64,000 nucleotides of DNA from Williamsia sp. CHRR-6 (GTDB taxonomy: Bacteria; Actinomycetota; Actinomycetes; Mycobacteriales; Mycobacteriaceae), in NCBI RefSeq assembly GCF_018474015.1, contig NZ_JAHCSG010000003.1, positions 124,001 through 188,000 on the forward strand. The letters run 5' to 3'. Shown one piece after another: positions 47,551 through 56,855 of this stretch (within the stretch, counting starts at the first letter, position 1; each line of letters opens with the position of its first letter). The translations under genes and the position numbers were made by a program. The notes under the pieces are model-generated. The model saw nothing but the letters and a program-made list of their open reading frames with translations. It did no database searches and was not told the DNA's origin.

Positions 47551-48679
47551 AGCAGTCGAGTTCGGCGACCACGGCCGACACCACATCCCGCATGTCGCCG
47601 GTGCGGCTGAACACCTCACGTTGTCGCTGGTAGGAGGCACGACCCTCGACGATGCGGGCCACCGAGGCGAGTTCGTCCACGCAGGCCAGTCGGCGCGCCA
47701 CCGGTGCCAACCGGTCCAGCAGGTCGGCGAGGTCGTCGGTGACCAGGCGCTCGGCACAGTCGGCGTCGGTGATGATCACCGCGTCGAGTCCGTAACGCGC
47801 TGCGCGCCACTTGTTCTCCTGCACCAGCCACGGCGCCAGCTCCCGCGGCAGAGTGCCCGCGGTGAAATGGTCGTCGAGATCGACCACCAGACAGTGGATC
47901 AGCGCCACCAGCGCCTGCAACTCGGCAACGGTGGACACCCCGTCACACACCCGCACCTCGATGGTGCCCAGATGCGGCGACGGCCGGATGTCCCACCGGA
48001 TCTCGTTCATGTGGTCGATGATGCCGGTCATCTTCTGGTCGGCGACGAACCCCTCGAAGTCCGCCCACTGCGAGAACTGGAACGGTAGGCCGGCCGTGGG
48101 AAGCTGCTGAAACATCATGGCGCGGTTGCTGGCGTACCCAGTGTCCTGGCCGCCCCACATCGGTGACGACGCCGACAGTGCCAGCAGGTGCGGGTAGTAG
48201 GCCAGTAGCGCGTTCATCACGGGTAACACCTTGTCGCGCTTGCTGATCCCCACGTGCACATGCACACCCCAGATCAACATCTGCCGGCCCCACCACTGTG
48301 TGCGTTCGATCAGCTCGGCGTACCGGGGTCCCTCGGTGAGCTGCGCGGTGGACCACTCACCGTAGGGATGGGTGGCCGCGCCGTAGAGATCGACACCGAT
48401 CGCCTCGGCCATCGGCCGGACGACGGCCAACGTGTGGCGCAGGTCGTCGACCGCTTCACCCACCGTCGTGCAGACACCGGTCACCACTTCGACGGTGTTG
48501 CGCAACAACTCTCGATGCACCCGACGAGTGAGGTCGGGATCCTCGCGCGCCACCACGCGCTCGAACAGTTCTGCGGCGCAGTTGCGCAGCGCACCGGTGG
48601 TCTTGTCGACCAGGGCGAACTCCCACTCGACCCCCAGGGAGGGGGTGGGTGATCCGTCGAACCCGATCGACGGGGTCAC
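47549..48679 (-). CDS. YbdK-type carboxylate-amine ligase (glutamate-cysteine ligase-like)
   Basis: 376 residues from a GTG overlapping the sodC stop (GTGA). It begins PSLGVEWEFALVDKTTGAL, the ATP-site start of the GCS2/YbdK family, and has GVHVHVGISKRDK and PHLGTIEVRVCDG. Such enzymes ligate an amino acid's carboxylate to an amine using ATP; E. coli YbdK has weak gamma-glutamyl-cysteine activity, but actinobacteria use mycothiol, so the true product is uncertain. In M. tuberculosis the neighbouring gene order (Rv0432 sodC, Rv0433) is the same. Confidence 0.92.
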   Translation of the reverse strand: MTPSIGFDGSPTPSLGVEWEFALVDKTTGALRNCAAELFERVVAREDPDLTRRVHRELLRNTVEVVTGVCTTVGEAVDDLRHTLAVVRPMAEAIGVDLYGAATHPYGEWSTAQLTEGPRYAELIERTQWWGRQMLIWGVHVHVGISKRDKVLPVMNALLAYYPHLLALSASSPMWGGQDTGYASNRAMMFQQLPTAGLPFQFSQWADFEGFVADQKMTGIIDHMNEIRWDIRPSPHLGTIEVRVCDGVSTVAELQALVALIHCLVVDLDDHFTAGTLPRELAPWLVQENKWRAARYGLDAVIITDADCAERLVTDDLADLLDRLAPVARRLACVDELASVARIVEGRASYQRQREVFSRTGDMRDVVSAVVAELDC

Positions 48680-49416
48680 TCCTTCTCGATCACTCCGCAG
48701 GCCACCCGCGTGCCGGCGTCGCCGGTCTTGAGGGTCTCCTCGTCCGGTCCCGGCTTGCCGTCCACCTGGTATCGGGTGGGGATGTTGCCGAAGTTGTCGG
48801 GGCCCGAGTGGATCAGGATCGACTTGCCCTCGATGTCGGAAACCTTGAAAGAGTCGGTGACGGTGACGGTTTCGCCCTTGCCGTCCTCGGCGACGAACAT
48901 CGAGATCAGGTCACCGCTGGCCGGATGACCAGTGCGGCCGCCCACCTGCAGGTGTCCACCGGCGGACAGGAACGCGCCCGGCGCGCCGCCGGTGGGGGCA
49001 ACCGAGTTGTTCTCGCAGGTGCCCACCGCGTGGATGTGCAGACCGTGGAATCCGGGGGTCACGCCCGCGGTCACCTTCACGTCCACCTTCACGCCGCTGC
49101 CCGTGGTGCTGAACTCGGCGGTGCCGGCCTGCGCGCCGGTCGCGGTGATCAACGTTGCCTTGGCGCTCTCACCCCCGGCGCTCTCCCCGGAACCGGATTC
49201 GCCCGTCGCTGAGGCGCCGCCCTCACCGATACCCAACCCTTCGGGGGCCTGCTGACCGCTGATCACCGGCGGGGTGGTGCCCTTCGCCGAGCTGGGCTCC
49301 TCACCGTTGCTGCACGCAGCCAACACCGTCCCCGCGACCACCAGCGAGGCGACGGCGGCTGCAGCGCGGCGTACGGTGCGACGACGCTCGGGGCTGGGGG
49401 TCGACAGGTTGGTCAT
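48676..49416 (-). CDS. sodC: Cu-Zn superoxide dismutase, lipoprotein
   Basis: 246 residues from ATG 49416 (MTNLSTPSPE). A type II signal ends at the lipobox VLAAC with C35 lipidated, so it is anchored outside the membrane, and a Ser/Gly-rich linker precedes the catalytic domain. Copper ligands are in GFHGLHIHAVGTCE and GGHLQVGGRTGHPASGDL, the late His is in LIHSGPDNFGNIPTRY, and GDAGTRVACGVIE closes the family pattern. It removes extracellular superoxide. The sequence closely follows mycobacterial SodC. Confidence 0.95.
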   Translation of the reverse strand: MTNLSTPSPERRRTVRRAAAAVASLVVAGTVLAACSNGEEPSSAKGTTPPVISGQQAPEGLGIGEGGASATGESGSGESAGGESAKATLITATGAQAGTAEFSTTGSGVKVDVKVTAGVTPGFHGLHIHAVGTCENNSVAPTGGAPGAFLSAGGHLQVGGRTGHPASGDLISMFVAEDGKGETVTVTDSFKVSDIEGKSILIHSGPDNFGNIPTRYQVDGKPGPDEETLKTGDAGTRVACGVIEKE

Positions 49417-49579
49417 CGCTGAGGTCTCCCTTGGGTGTGGCCGACCGGCGCCAGGTGACGCGGCCGGTGTGGTGTGGCAGTCATGCATCCATCGGACACA
49501 TCCGATGGAGGTTGCGCCTTCGTCGAGATCATATCGGGGTGCCCGCAGGCCGGTGTCACCGACGGACCCGCCCGCCCGA

Positions 49580-50107
49580 TCAGCGGGTGACGACGACGAC
49601 CGCGATCCCGGTGGGACAGCGCGTGAACGAGGCCGGCCGCGCGTCGAGACTGGCCTCGCCCAGGTCGGCGGCGAGCTCGGTGGCCGCCGCCTTCTGCGTG
49701 GGGGTGTAGAACACGGTGTTCTCGGTGATGCTCGACGAGGTGAGGTTTCCCGGTGGTGCCACTCGCCAGCCCTTGGCCTTGAGCGTGGAGTTCACCTCGG
49801 TGGCCAGACCCTTCACCGACCCGGCGTTGAACACACACACCAGCGGCTTGGTGCCGGAGGTGGTGGTGGTGGTGGGCGAGGCCTCGGCGGTGGTCACGGG
49901 CTGATTCGCCCCGGCGCCGGCGGGTACCGGGGTGGATGAGGCGGTCGCGCTGGAGCTCTTGGCGGCGGCGGCGAGGTCGGCCTCGGGGCTGCGGGTGGTG
50001 GTGACCGCGGAGTGCCAGCCCAGTCCGATGAACACCACAGCTATCGACAGGAGCACCATCGCCCCTGCTCGCAGCGGTAGCCGACTGGATGTGCGTTCGG
50101 TCGTCAC
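49580..50107 (-). CDS. LytR_C domain membrane protein (VirR-like)
   Basis: 175 residues from the GTG at VTTERTSSRLP. One membrane helix (AGAMVLLSIAVVFIGLGW) is followed by a Thr/Ser/Pro linker and a LytR_C domain (VCVFNAGSVKGLATEVNSTL ... TVFYTPTQKAAATELAADLG). By position next to sodC and DUF3263 it matches M. tuberculosis Rv0431 (VirR), which affects vesicle release and cell-envelope integrity. That functional transfer is inference. Confidence 0.88.
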   Translation of the reverse strand: MTTERTSSRLPLRAGAMVLLSIAVVFIGLGWHSAVTTTRSPEADLAAAAKSSSATASSTPVPAGAGANQPVTTAEASPTTTTTSGTKPLVCVFNAGSVKGLATEVNSTLKAKGWRVAPPGNLTSSSITENTVFYTPTQKAAATELAADLGEASLDARPASFTRCPTGIAVVVVTR

Positions 50108-50129
50108 GGCCGCAACCTTACGGACGCGA

Positions 50130-50525
50130 TCAGGTGATATCGAATCCGAGGCGGCGCGCAGCACGAGCCTTCTGTCGGCTGGCGCGTAGCCGCCGCAGGC
50201 GTTTCACCAGCATCGGGTCGGCCGCCAGCGACTCGGGACGGTCGACGAGCGCGTTGAGCACCTGGTAGTACCGGGTGGCCGAGAGCCCGAACAGCTCCTT
50301 GATGGCCTCTTCTTTGGCGCCCGCATATTTCCACCACTGCCGTTCGAAGGCGAGGATGTCGTGCTCGCGACGGGTCAACCCGTCCGAACCCACCGTGTTC
50401 GGATCGATGTCAGTGGATGGGTGGATGATCGTCTCGTGACTGTCGGTGCTGTGGGCGTCCGAGCCGTCGGTCGGGTCGCCTGAGGGCCCCGACCCCTTAC
50501 GGCTTCGCGCGGTTGCGCCGTCCAT
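50130..50525 (-). CDS. DUF3263 family protein
   Basis: 131 residues from the ATG at MDGATARSRKG, which has AAGGGAG 5 bases upstream. The conserved domain is the last 80 residues: LTRREHDILAFERQWWKYAG and FGLSATRYYQVLNALVDRPE, a helix-turn-helix-like segment. The N terminus is a low-complexity acidic and Ser-rich stretch. DUF3263 is limited to actinobacteria; it may bind DNA. Its position next to the LytR_C gene and def is conserved in mycobacteria. Confidence 0.88.
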   Translation of the reverse strand: MDGATARSRKGSGPSGDPTDGSDAHSTDSHETIIHPSTDIDPNTVGSDGLTRREHDILAFERQWWKYAGAKEEAIKELFGLSATRYYQVLNALVDRPESLAADPMLVKRLRRLRASRQKARAARRLGFDIT

Positions 50526-50690
50526 CTCGCTCCCTTGAGGTGACTTACAACTACACACCCGCTCGTGGCCACGTTTCTCGCCGGTGTTCTGCGCGAGGCA
50601 CGTGGCTACTTACATGCGTGTGTTTCGTGGATCATCTAACCACGGGTCGGCGCCGATTTCGGGTTGGCCATGCCGAGTAATCTGTGCGCC

Positions 50691-51305
50691 ATGGCGATTC
50701 TTCCGATCCGCATCGTCGGGGACCCGGTGCTGCACAACCCCACTGCCCCGGTCGAACTCGACTCCGACGGCCGTCCGTCGACCGATGACGTGGCGCTGCT
50801 CGACGACATGTACGACACCATGGATGCCGCTCATGGCGTGGGACTTGCGGCCAACCAGGTGGGCGTGAGCAAGCGGATGTTCGTCTACGACTGCCCCTCC
50901 GGCGAGTCGCGCGCCTCTGCGCGGATGCGCGGCGAGGTGATCAACCCGGTCCTGCAGACCTCCGAGATCCCCGAGACCATGCCCGATCCCGACGACAACG
51001 ACGAAGGATGCCTGTCGGTTCCGGGCGAGCAGTTTCCCACCGGACGCGCCGACTGGGCTCGGGTGACTGGCGTCGATCGCACCGGAGCGCCGGTGGCACT
51101 GGAGGGTTCAGGTTTCTTCGCCCGCATGCTGCAGCACGAGACCGGGCATCTCGACGGATTCCTCTACGTCGACGTGTTGGTGGGTCGCAACGCCCGAGCG
51201 GCCAAGAAGGCCATCAAGCGCAACGGTTGGGGCACACCCGGTCTGAGCTGGGTCCCCGGCGAGGGACCCGATCCGTTCGGCCACGACGACGAAGACGACG
51301 ACTGA
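50691..51305 (+). CDS. def: Peptide deformylase
   Basis: 204 residues from ATG 50691 ([20 protein letters not shown]). It removes the N-formyl group from new proteins. The three motifs are intact: [18 protein letters not shown] with C107, and QHETGHLDG with H149 and H153 as iron ligands. An acidic tail (GHDDEDDD) ends the protein. It is followed directly by the GNAT gene, which starts at the next base after its stop. Confidence 0.97.
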   Translation: MAILPIRIVGDPVLHNPTAPVELDSDGRPSTDDVALLDDMYDTMDAAHGVGLAANQVGVSKRMFVYDCPSGESRASARMRGEVINPVLQTSEIPETMPDPDDNDEGCLSVPGEQFPTGRADWARVTGVDRTGAPVALEGSGFFARMLQHETGHLDGFLYVDVLVGRNARAAKKAIKRNGWGTPGLSWVPGEGPDPFGHDDEDDD

Positions 51306-52274
51306 GTGACCGCACCAGCGGCACCCGGCGATCGGGTGGTGGTCCGGTTTCGCAAAGGGAACGGGGCACCCGCGGACTGGCGGCGCGATCCCACGGCCAC
51401 CATGAGCGACGTGACCGGGGTGCTCGAGCACCACGACGACACCGTGGTGACCGTGCGCCGGGACGGCGAAACACTCTCGATACCAGGCGAACTGGTCGTG
51501 TCGATGCGGGTCCTCTCCGACACCCCGGTTCGCATCAGCGCCATCCGATCGCTGGAGTGGGCGGCCGGGCGGGCGTGGCCGGGGCTGGAACAGCACACCG
51601 CAGACGGGTGGCTGTTGCGGGCCGGGCTCGGGCACTCCCGTCGCGCCAATTCCGCTGTGCCCGTTGATCGCCACGCCACGCTGAACGCCGCTTCGGTTGC
51701 CGCTATCGGCGCCTGGTACCGCGAACGCCGACTCCCGGCGATGATCACCGTGGTCGAGCGGGTGATCCCGGCCGCGCACATCGACCCCACCACCCTGGAG
51801 ATGCCGACAGCGGTGATGGTGCGCTCACTCGACCCCATCCCCGGCGCTGGGGTCGGTCTCCCGATCACGCTGGCAGATCAGCCATCGGATGCGTGGGTGA
51901 GAACCTATGCGGGCAGCCGCGATTGCGCCATCGACGTCGACGGGTGGCGGTCGGTGCTGTGCGCGGTGCGCGACGGGGTGGTCGGTTTCGCGAGCGTCGA
52001 GGCCGACGGTGAGCTGATCGCATGCGGTCGGGCCGCGGTGACCGCAGACGGCGACGGGGTGTCACGGTTGGGCATCACGGCGTTGTGGACGGCCGCGTCC
52101 CGGCGCGGCACCGGTATCGGCTCCGCGGTCACCGACCGGCTGCTGGCCTGGGGTCGTGGCCAGGGTGCCGAAAGTGCATACCTGCAGGTGGAGTTGGCCA
52201 ACACCGACGCGATCCGCCTCTATCGGCGCCTCGGTTTCACCCGGCATCACACCTACGGTTACCACACGCTCTGA
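51306..52274 (+). CDS. GNAT family N-acetyltransferase with N-terminal SH3-like domain
   Basis: 322 residues from a GTG immediately after the def stop. The C-terminal GNAT domain has ITALWTAASRRGTGIGSAVT (acetyl-CoA loop RRGTGIG) and ANTDAIRLYRRLGF. The N-terminal 70 residues (GDRVVVRFRKGN, then TVRRDGETLSIPGELVV) look like a small beta barrel. It matches the place and plan of M. tuberculosis Rv0428c. The substrate is unknown; co-transcription with def suggests a link to protein N-termini. Confidence 0.87.
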   Translation: MTAPAAPGDRVVVRFRKGNGAPADWRRDPTATMSDVTGVLEHHDDTVVTVRRDGETLSIPGELVVSMRVLSDTPVRISAIRSLEWAAGRAWPGLEQHTADGWLLRAGLGHSRRANSAVPVDRHATLNAASVAAIGAWYRERRLPAMITVVERVIPAAHIDPTTLEMPTAVMVRSLDPIPGAGVGLPITLADQPSDAWVRTYAGSRDCAIDVDGWRSVLCAVRDGVVGFASVEADGELIACGRAAVTADGDGVSRLGITALWTAASRRGTGIGSAVTDRLLAWGRGQGAESAYLQVELANTDAIRLYRRLGFTRHHTYGYHTL

Positions 52275-52287
52275 CCCCGGCCCCACC

Positions 52288-52390
52288 CGTCGAGTGGGCG
52301 GAAAACCCCGTCGAGTGGGCGGAGAACCCCGTCGAGTGGGCGGTAATCCCCGTCGAGTGGGCGGCAATCCCCGTCGAGTGGGCGGAAATT
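52288..52390 (+). repeat. 21-bp tandem repeat at a convergent junction (block B)
   Basis: Five copies start at 52288, 52309, 52330, 52351 and 52372, exact 21-base pitch. The unit is CGTCGAGTGGGCGGAAAACC, followed by C, with changes only in the last third. It starts 14 bases after the GNAT stop and ends 29 bases before the end of the minus-strand esterase gene. It reads in the sense of the GNAT transcript and shares its core with blocks A and C. Confidence 0.95.
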
Positions 52391-52418
52391 CGTCGCTGAC
52401 GTGCCAGCCGGATGACGC

Positions 52419-53324
52419 TCAGGCCGGCGTTCGCTTGATCAGGTCGGCCATCAGGCTCAGCGCCTCCTTCGACTCGGGCAACCATGGCAGCGCGGGAAAC
52501 ACGTGGAAGCCGCCGTCGTAGGTGTGCACCGTCACCGGCCAGCCCTTCGCCTTCGCCGTCTCCGCCAACACCTCGGCGTCGGGATGCAACAGATCGGCGG
52601 TACCCACCACGATGTCGACCGGCGCCAGCTGCGCATAGTCGGCGTGCAGCGGCGAGACCAGCGGGTCGTCGATCGACCGCGACCCCGACCACGCCTGTGC
52701 GGCTGCCTTGAGCCCCACCGACCCCAGCATCGGGTCACGCTTGTCCACCTCGGCCACCTTCGGGTTGGTGAGGCTCGCATCCAGCCAGGGGGCGATGAGG
52801 ATCAGCCGCTTCGGTTGAGGCAGTTGACGTTCGGCGAGTTGCTGGGCGACGGCCAGTGCCAACGCCCCGCCGGCCGAGTCGCCCATCAGCAACCGCGGCA
52901 GGTTTTCGTCCTGACGCAGATACAGCTCGACCAGGGTGGGCAGCACATCGTCGATGGTGTGATCGGGTGCCATCGGGTACTGCGGCACGTGGATCACCGC
53001 GCCCGTGCGACGCAACAGGTCGCGCACCAGCTGCCAGTGGAAGCTGACCATGGGGGCGGTGTATCCGCTGCCGTGGATATAGAAGATCGAGGCTTTGGCT
53101 CGCGCCGCCACATTGGCGCGCGGGGCCACCGTCCAGTAGGCCACGCCGTCGACCTCGGTGGAACTGATGTAGGCGTCTTTGTAGAGCGAGCTCGGCGGCT
53201 GGGCCGGCCCCTTCGCCTGCACCTTGGCGGCGTGTGCGAACACTGCCTCCGCCGAACGTGCCGTTCGCTTGTCGCCTTTGAGTCGGAGGCCGAACCGGAC
53301 CACACGCATCGCGATGCTCGTCAT
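52419..53324 (-). CDS. Alpha/beta hydrolase (hormone-sensitive lipase-like esterase)
   Basis: 301 residues from ATG 53324 (MTSIAMRVVRFGL). The fold is alpha/beta hydrolase-3: FYIHGSGYTA (oxyanion HGG-type motif, here HGSG), the nucleophile elbow GDSAGGALAL, Asp in TADLLHPDAEVL, and His in YDGGFHVFP. It is probably a cytoplasmic carboxylesterase for small or medium acyl esters. It stands alone on the minus strand. Confidence 0.88.
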   Translation of the reverse strand: MTSIAMRVVRFGLRLKGDKRTARSAEAVFAHAAKVQAKGPAQPPSSLYKDAYISSTEVDGVAYWTVAPRANVAARAKASIFYIHGSGYTAPMVSFHWQLVRDLLRRTGAVIHVPQYPMAPDHTIDDVLPTLVELYLRQDENLPRLLMGDSAGGALALAVAQQLAERQLPQPKRLILIAPWLDASLTNPKVAEVDKRDPMLGSVGLKAAAQAWSGSRSIDDPLVSPLHADYAQLAPVDIVVGTADLLHPDAEVLAETAKAKGWPVTVHTYDGGFHVFPALPWLPESKEALSLMADLIKRTPA

Positions 53325-53350
53325 GGCGACCACGGTAACGCTCGCCGGTC

Positions 53351-54070
53351 TCAGTCGGTGAGCGCCCTGCTGGTGTCTTTCAGATCCACCCCGCTGCGAC
53401 CCAAGACGCGAGCTCCGGCCACCAACGACGCCACCACCCGCGCCGCCCCCGCGTAGGACTGCCCGGCGGCGTGGATGTTGGAGACGCAATTGCGTTCGGA
53501 ATCGGCCCGGCCCGGCCGCGGCCGATGCGTCAAGTAGATCCCGACGCTGTCAGCCACCGACAGTCCCGGCCGTTCACCGATGACGACCACGACGGTCTGC
53601 ACACGTTGCGCAGCGCCGACGTGATCCCCGAGCGCCACCCGGGCACCGATCGCCACCACCGGCGGGGCGATGGAAAACGTTAGTGCCAGAACCTCTTTCA
53701 ACGCGGACACCACGCCTACCCCGTGCCGGGACACCGCGGTGGGCGACAACCCGTCGGCCAGCACGATCCCGATGTCGGCATCCACCGGCTCGAGTGCGAG
53801 GTCGGCGGGCACCCGACCCAGATCGGGGCGGCGCAGGTATTCGCCGCGATCGGCAGCCTGGCTGCGCACCACCACCGGTTCACCGAGCCCCACCCCGCGC
53901 AGACCGTCGAGAAACGTTGCGACGTCGAGGTGCTGATGCACCGCGTCGCGAGCCGCAGCGTGGGCGGCGGCGAACTCCAACACCCGGCTGGTGGGCAGCG
54001 AGTCACCGGCGCGCCCCAACCCGATACGCGCGGTGGTGTTGCGACGCAACAACTCCCACATGTCGCTCAC
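53351..54070 (-). CDS. eutC: Ethanolamine ammonia-lyase small subunit
   Basis: 239 residues from the GTG overlapping the eutB stop (GTGA); an ATG three codons later is possible. With EutB it forms the adenosylcobalamin-dependent lyase that splits ethanolamine into acetaldehyde and ammonia. The family blocks TTARIGLGRAGDSLPTSRVL and AVHQHLDV are present, then VVIGERPGLSVADSVGIYLT and ERNCVSNIHAAGQSY. No ethanolamine microcompartment or transporter gene lies nearby. Confidence 0.94.
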   Translation of the reverse strand: MSDMWELLRRNTTARIGLGRAGDSLPTSRVLEFAAAHAAARDAVHQHLDVATFLDGLRGVGLGEPVVVRSQAADRGEYLRRPDLGRVPADLALEPVDADIGIVLADGLSPTAVSRHGVGVVSALKEVLALTFSIAPPVVAIGARVALGDHVGAAQRVQTVVVVIGERPGLSVADSVGIYLTHRPRPGRADSERNCVSNIHAAGQSYAGAARVVASLVAGARVLGRSGVDLKDTSRALTD

Positions 54071-55485
54071 GGTGTCATCCGGTCGGTGAGGGCTCGCAGC
54101 GGCGACGCCTCCGGGGCCATCGCAAGGATGCGCCCGGTGTCATCGAGCATGCCGACCCGGGCCAGCCACGCCGCGAACTCCGGCGCCGGCGTCAGTCCCG
54201 ACACCCGCCGGGCGTACAGCGCATCGTGGAACGACAAGCTCTGGTAGCCCAGCATCACATCGTCGGCGCCGGGCACGGTGATCACAAACGACACCCCGGC
54301 CGCACACAGCAACGTCAGCAGGGTGTCCATGTCGTCTTGGTCGGCGTCGGCATGATTGGTGTAGCAGACGTCGACACCCATCGGCAGGCCCAGCAGGGTG
54401 CCGCAGAAGTGATCTTCCAGACCGGCCCGGATGATCTGCTTGCCGTCGTAGAGGTATTCCGGCCCGATGAACCCGACCACAGTGTTGATCAACAGCGGAT
54501 CCAGTTCGCGGGCAACGGCATACGCGCGCGCCTCCAACGTCTGTTGATCCACCGGACGCCCACCGGTACCGATGTGGGCATCGGCCGACAGCGCCGAACC
54601 CTGCCCGGTCTCCAGATACATGACGTTGTCACCGACGGTCCCCCGCTGCAGCGAGCGCCCCGCGTCACGACCTTCGCGCAGCAGCGCCAAGTCCACCCCG
54701 AACCCGCGGTTGGCGCCCTCGGTGCCTGCCACCGACTGGAACACCAGGTCGACGGGGGCACCGGCCTCGATGAGCCCGATGGTGGTGGTGATGTGTGACA
54801 GCACGCATGACTGCACCGGGATGTCGTAGCGCAGGCGAATGTCGTCGAGCAGGTGTAGCAGGTCGGAGGTGGCCTGCGGAGAATCGGTCGCCGGGTTCAC
54901 CCCGATCACCGCATCGCCGCAGCCCAACAGCAGTCCGTCGAGGGTGGCGGCGGCGATACCCAGCGGGTCGTCGGTGGGGTGGTTGGGTTGCAGCCGGGTG
55001 CACAGGGTGCCCGGCAGCCCGATGGTGGTGCGAAACGCGGTGGTCACGCGGGTGGCGGCAGCGACTGCGATGAGGTCTTGGTTGCGCATCACCTTGCTCA
55101 CCGCGGCAACCATCTCCGGGGTGAGACCCCGGGCCACCGATGCCAGCACGGTGCCAGCGTCGGGCTCGGCGACGGTGGCCAGCAACCAATCGCGTAGCCC
55201 TCCCACGGTCAGATGCGCGATGGGCGCGAACGCCGCTGCATCGTGGCCGTCGATGATCAGCCGGGTCACCTCGTCGGTGTCGTACGGCACCACCAGGTCG
55301 GTGAGGAACGTGGTCAGGGGTACCTCCGCCAACGCCCACCGCGCCGCGGCCCGCTCGGTGTCGTTGTGGGCCGCGCATCCGGCCAACTCGTCTCCGCTGC
55401 GGGCGGGGGTGGCGCGCGCCATCAGATCGACCAGCCCGGAGAACTCGAAGGTGTGGCCACCCAACGACTGCCGGTAGACGGTCAT
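54067..55485 (-). CDS. eutB: Ethanolamine ammonia-lyase large subunit
   Basis: 472 residues from ATG 55485 (MTVYRQSLGGHTFEF); upstream in-frame codons to 55635 overlap the xthA start region and are not used. It is the catalytic TIM-barrel subunit that binds B12. Characteristic blocks are AVSKVMRNQDLI, RLQPNHPTDDPLG, ILLGCGDAVIGVNP-like GLLLGCGDAVIGVNPATDS, and MGVDVCYTNHADADQDD. Phosphatidylethanolamine made by psd/pssA in this window is a possible indirect ethanolamine source; that is only inference. Confidence 0.95.
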   Translation of the reverse strand: MTVYRQSLGGHTFEFSGLVDLMARATPARSGDELAGCAAHNDTERAAARWALAEVPLTTFLTDLVVPYDTDEVTRLIIDGHDAAAFAPIAHLTVGGLRDWLLATVAEPDAGTVLASVARGLTPEMVAAVSKVMRNQDLIAVAAATRVTTAFRTTIGLPGTLCTRLQPNHPTDDPLGIAAATLDGLLLGCGDAVIGVNPATDSPQATSDLLHLLDDIRLRYDIPVQSCVLSHITTTIGLIEAGAPVDLVFQSVAGTEGANRGFGVDLALLREGRDAGRSLQRGTVGDNVMYLETGQGSALSADAHIGTGGRPVDQQTLEARAYAVARELDPLLINTVVGFIGPEYLYDGKQIIRAGLEDHFCGTLLGLPMGVDVCYTNHADADQDDMDTLLTLLCAAGVSFVITVPGADDVMLGYQSLSFHDALYARRVSGLTPAPEFAAWLARVGMLDDTGRILAMAPEASPLRALTDRMTP

Positions 55486-55622
55486 CCGAGCGCGCGTTCG
55501 ACGTGACTCGGTGCGCGTGGCGCCATGTGAGGTCCTCCCGCCGAAACAGTGTTCTCGCGTGGCGACGACGCTAAGGCGGCCGCGCTGCGGTGTCCACCGC
55601 TCGCGCCCGTAGGGTCGCAGGA

Positions 55623-56429
55623 GTGCGCATCGCAACGTGGAACGTCAACTCGATCCGGGCCAGGGCCGAGCGGGTGGTCGACTGGTTGCACCGCTGCGAG
55701 GTGGACGTGGTGGCCATTCAGGAGACCAAGTGCGCCGACGACAAGTTCCCCGAGATGCCCTTCGCTGCAGCCGGTTACGAGCTGGCGTTCGTCGGTTACG
55801 ACCAGTGGAACGGTGTGGCCATCGCCTCCCGGGTAGGTCTGGAGGACGTCGAGATCGGCTTTCCGGGCCAACCCGGCTTCGCCAAGAACCCCGACGATGA
55901 GCCGAAGGTCGAGGCCCGCGCGATCGGCGCCACCTGCGGCGGCGTACGCGTGTGGAGTCTGTACGTGCCCAACGGCCGGTCGCTCACCGATCCGCACTAC
56001 GAGTACAAGCTCGCGTGGCTGACCGCGTTGCGCAGTGCCGGGGCGGCGTGGCTGACCGCCGAGCCGCAGGCCCAGATCGCGCTGGCCGGTGACTGGAACA
56101 TCGCGCCCACCGACGAGGACGTGTGGGACCCGCAGTTGTTCATCGACAAGACTCACACCTCGCAACGTGAGCGGGCCGCGTTCGCCGCCATGATCGACAC
56201 CGGATACGCCGACGTGGTTCGCCCGCACGCTCCGGGACCGGGCGTCTACACGTATTGGGACTACACCCAGTTGCGATTTGCCCGCCGGGAAGGACTGCGC
56301 ATCGACTTCGCGCTGTGCTCCCCGGCGCTCGCGGCACGGGTGAACGCGGCCGAGATCGACCGCCAGGAACGCAAGGGCAAAGGCGCCAGCGATCACGCAC
56401 CGGTCATCGTCGACCTGGTGGACCCGTGA
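55623..56429 (+). CDS. xthA: Exodeoxyribonuclease III
   Basis: 268 residues from the GTG giving VRIATWNVNSIRARAERVV, the usual ExoIII start; a GTG 11 codons upstream (55590) is possible. It is an AP endonuclease and 3' exonuclease for base-excision repair. Motifs: QETKCADDKFP (Glu metal ligand), VYVPNGR-like LYVPNGRSLTDP, LAGDWNIAPTDEDVWDP, DYTQLRFARREGLRIDF, and KGASDHAPVIVD. It matches the position of M. tuberculosis Rv0427c. Confidence 0.94.
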   Translation: MRIATWNVNSIRARAERVVDWLHRCEVDVVAIQETKCADDKFPEMPFAAAGYELAFVGYDQWNGVAIASRVGLEDVEIGFPGQPGFAKNPDDEPKVEARAIGATCGGVRVWSLYVPNGRSLTDPHYEYKLAWLTALRSAGAAWLTAEPQAQIALAGDWNIAPTDEDVWDPQLFIDKTHTSQRERAAFAAMIDTGYADVVRPHAPGPGVYTYWDYTQLRFARREGLRIDFALCSPALAARVNAAEIDRQERKGKGASDHAPVIVDLVDP

Positions 56430-56455
56430 TCGCCGCCCGCTGGATGGTGCAGTGG

Positions 56456-56491
56456 TGGTCCGGGGGCGCCGCGTCGAGCCGACCCGGACCA
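56456..56491. terminator. Hairpin between the convergent xthA and GNAT genes
   Basis: TGGTCCGGG pairs perfectly with CCCGGACCA, 9 base pairs with an 18-base GC-rich loop, midway in the 81-base gap between the two stop codons. It can act for both genes. Confidence 0.6.
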
Positions 56492-56510
56492 GAGCACTCC
56501 TGCTTGCGGG

Positions 56511-56855
56511 TCAGGCCGCCAGCAGCGGCGCGTACCCGGGGTGGGTGTCGAGGTAGCGACGAGTGAACGTGCAGATGGGACGCACCTTTGCGCCTGTGTC
56601 GCTCACGTACTGCAGGGCGCCACGGGTGAGCCGCGTGGCCAGCCCGTGACCGGTGTACTCGTCGTAGAGCACCGTGTGCAGGATCGTGAGAATGCGTTGA
56701 CCTCGGACTTCTTCTACCGAGTAGCCCAACACGCCCACCAGATCGCCGGCGACGTACAGCTCGAAGCGATCCCGAGCCGGGTTGTGCACCACCTCGGAGA
56801 TCTGGTGCAGGATCGTCTGCGCCGACTGCGGTGGCGGCTTCTTCTTGCGCAACAT
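56511..56855 (-). CDS. GNAT-fold N-acetyltransferase-like protein (YjdJ type)
   Basis: 114 residues from the ATG at MLRKKKPPPQ with GGGAG 7 bases upstream; an in-frame start 11 codons earlier (56888) is less well placed. It fits the short GNAT_2-like YjdJ family: FELYVAGDLVGVLGYSVEE, LHTVLYDEYTGHGLATRLTR and ICTFTRRYLDTHPGYAPLL. Its substrate is unknown. Confidence 0.85.
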   Translation of the reverse strand: MLRKKKPPPQSAQTILHQISEVVHNPARDRFELYVAGDLVGVLGYSVEEVRGQRILTILHTVLYDEYTGHGLATRLTRGALQYVSDTGAKVRPICTFTRRYLDTHPGYAPLLAA

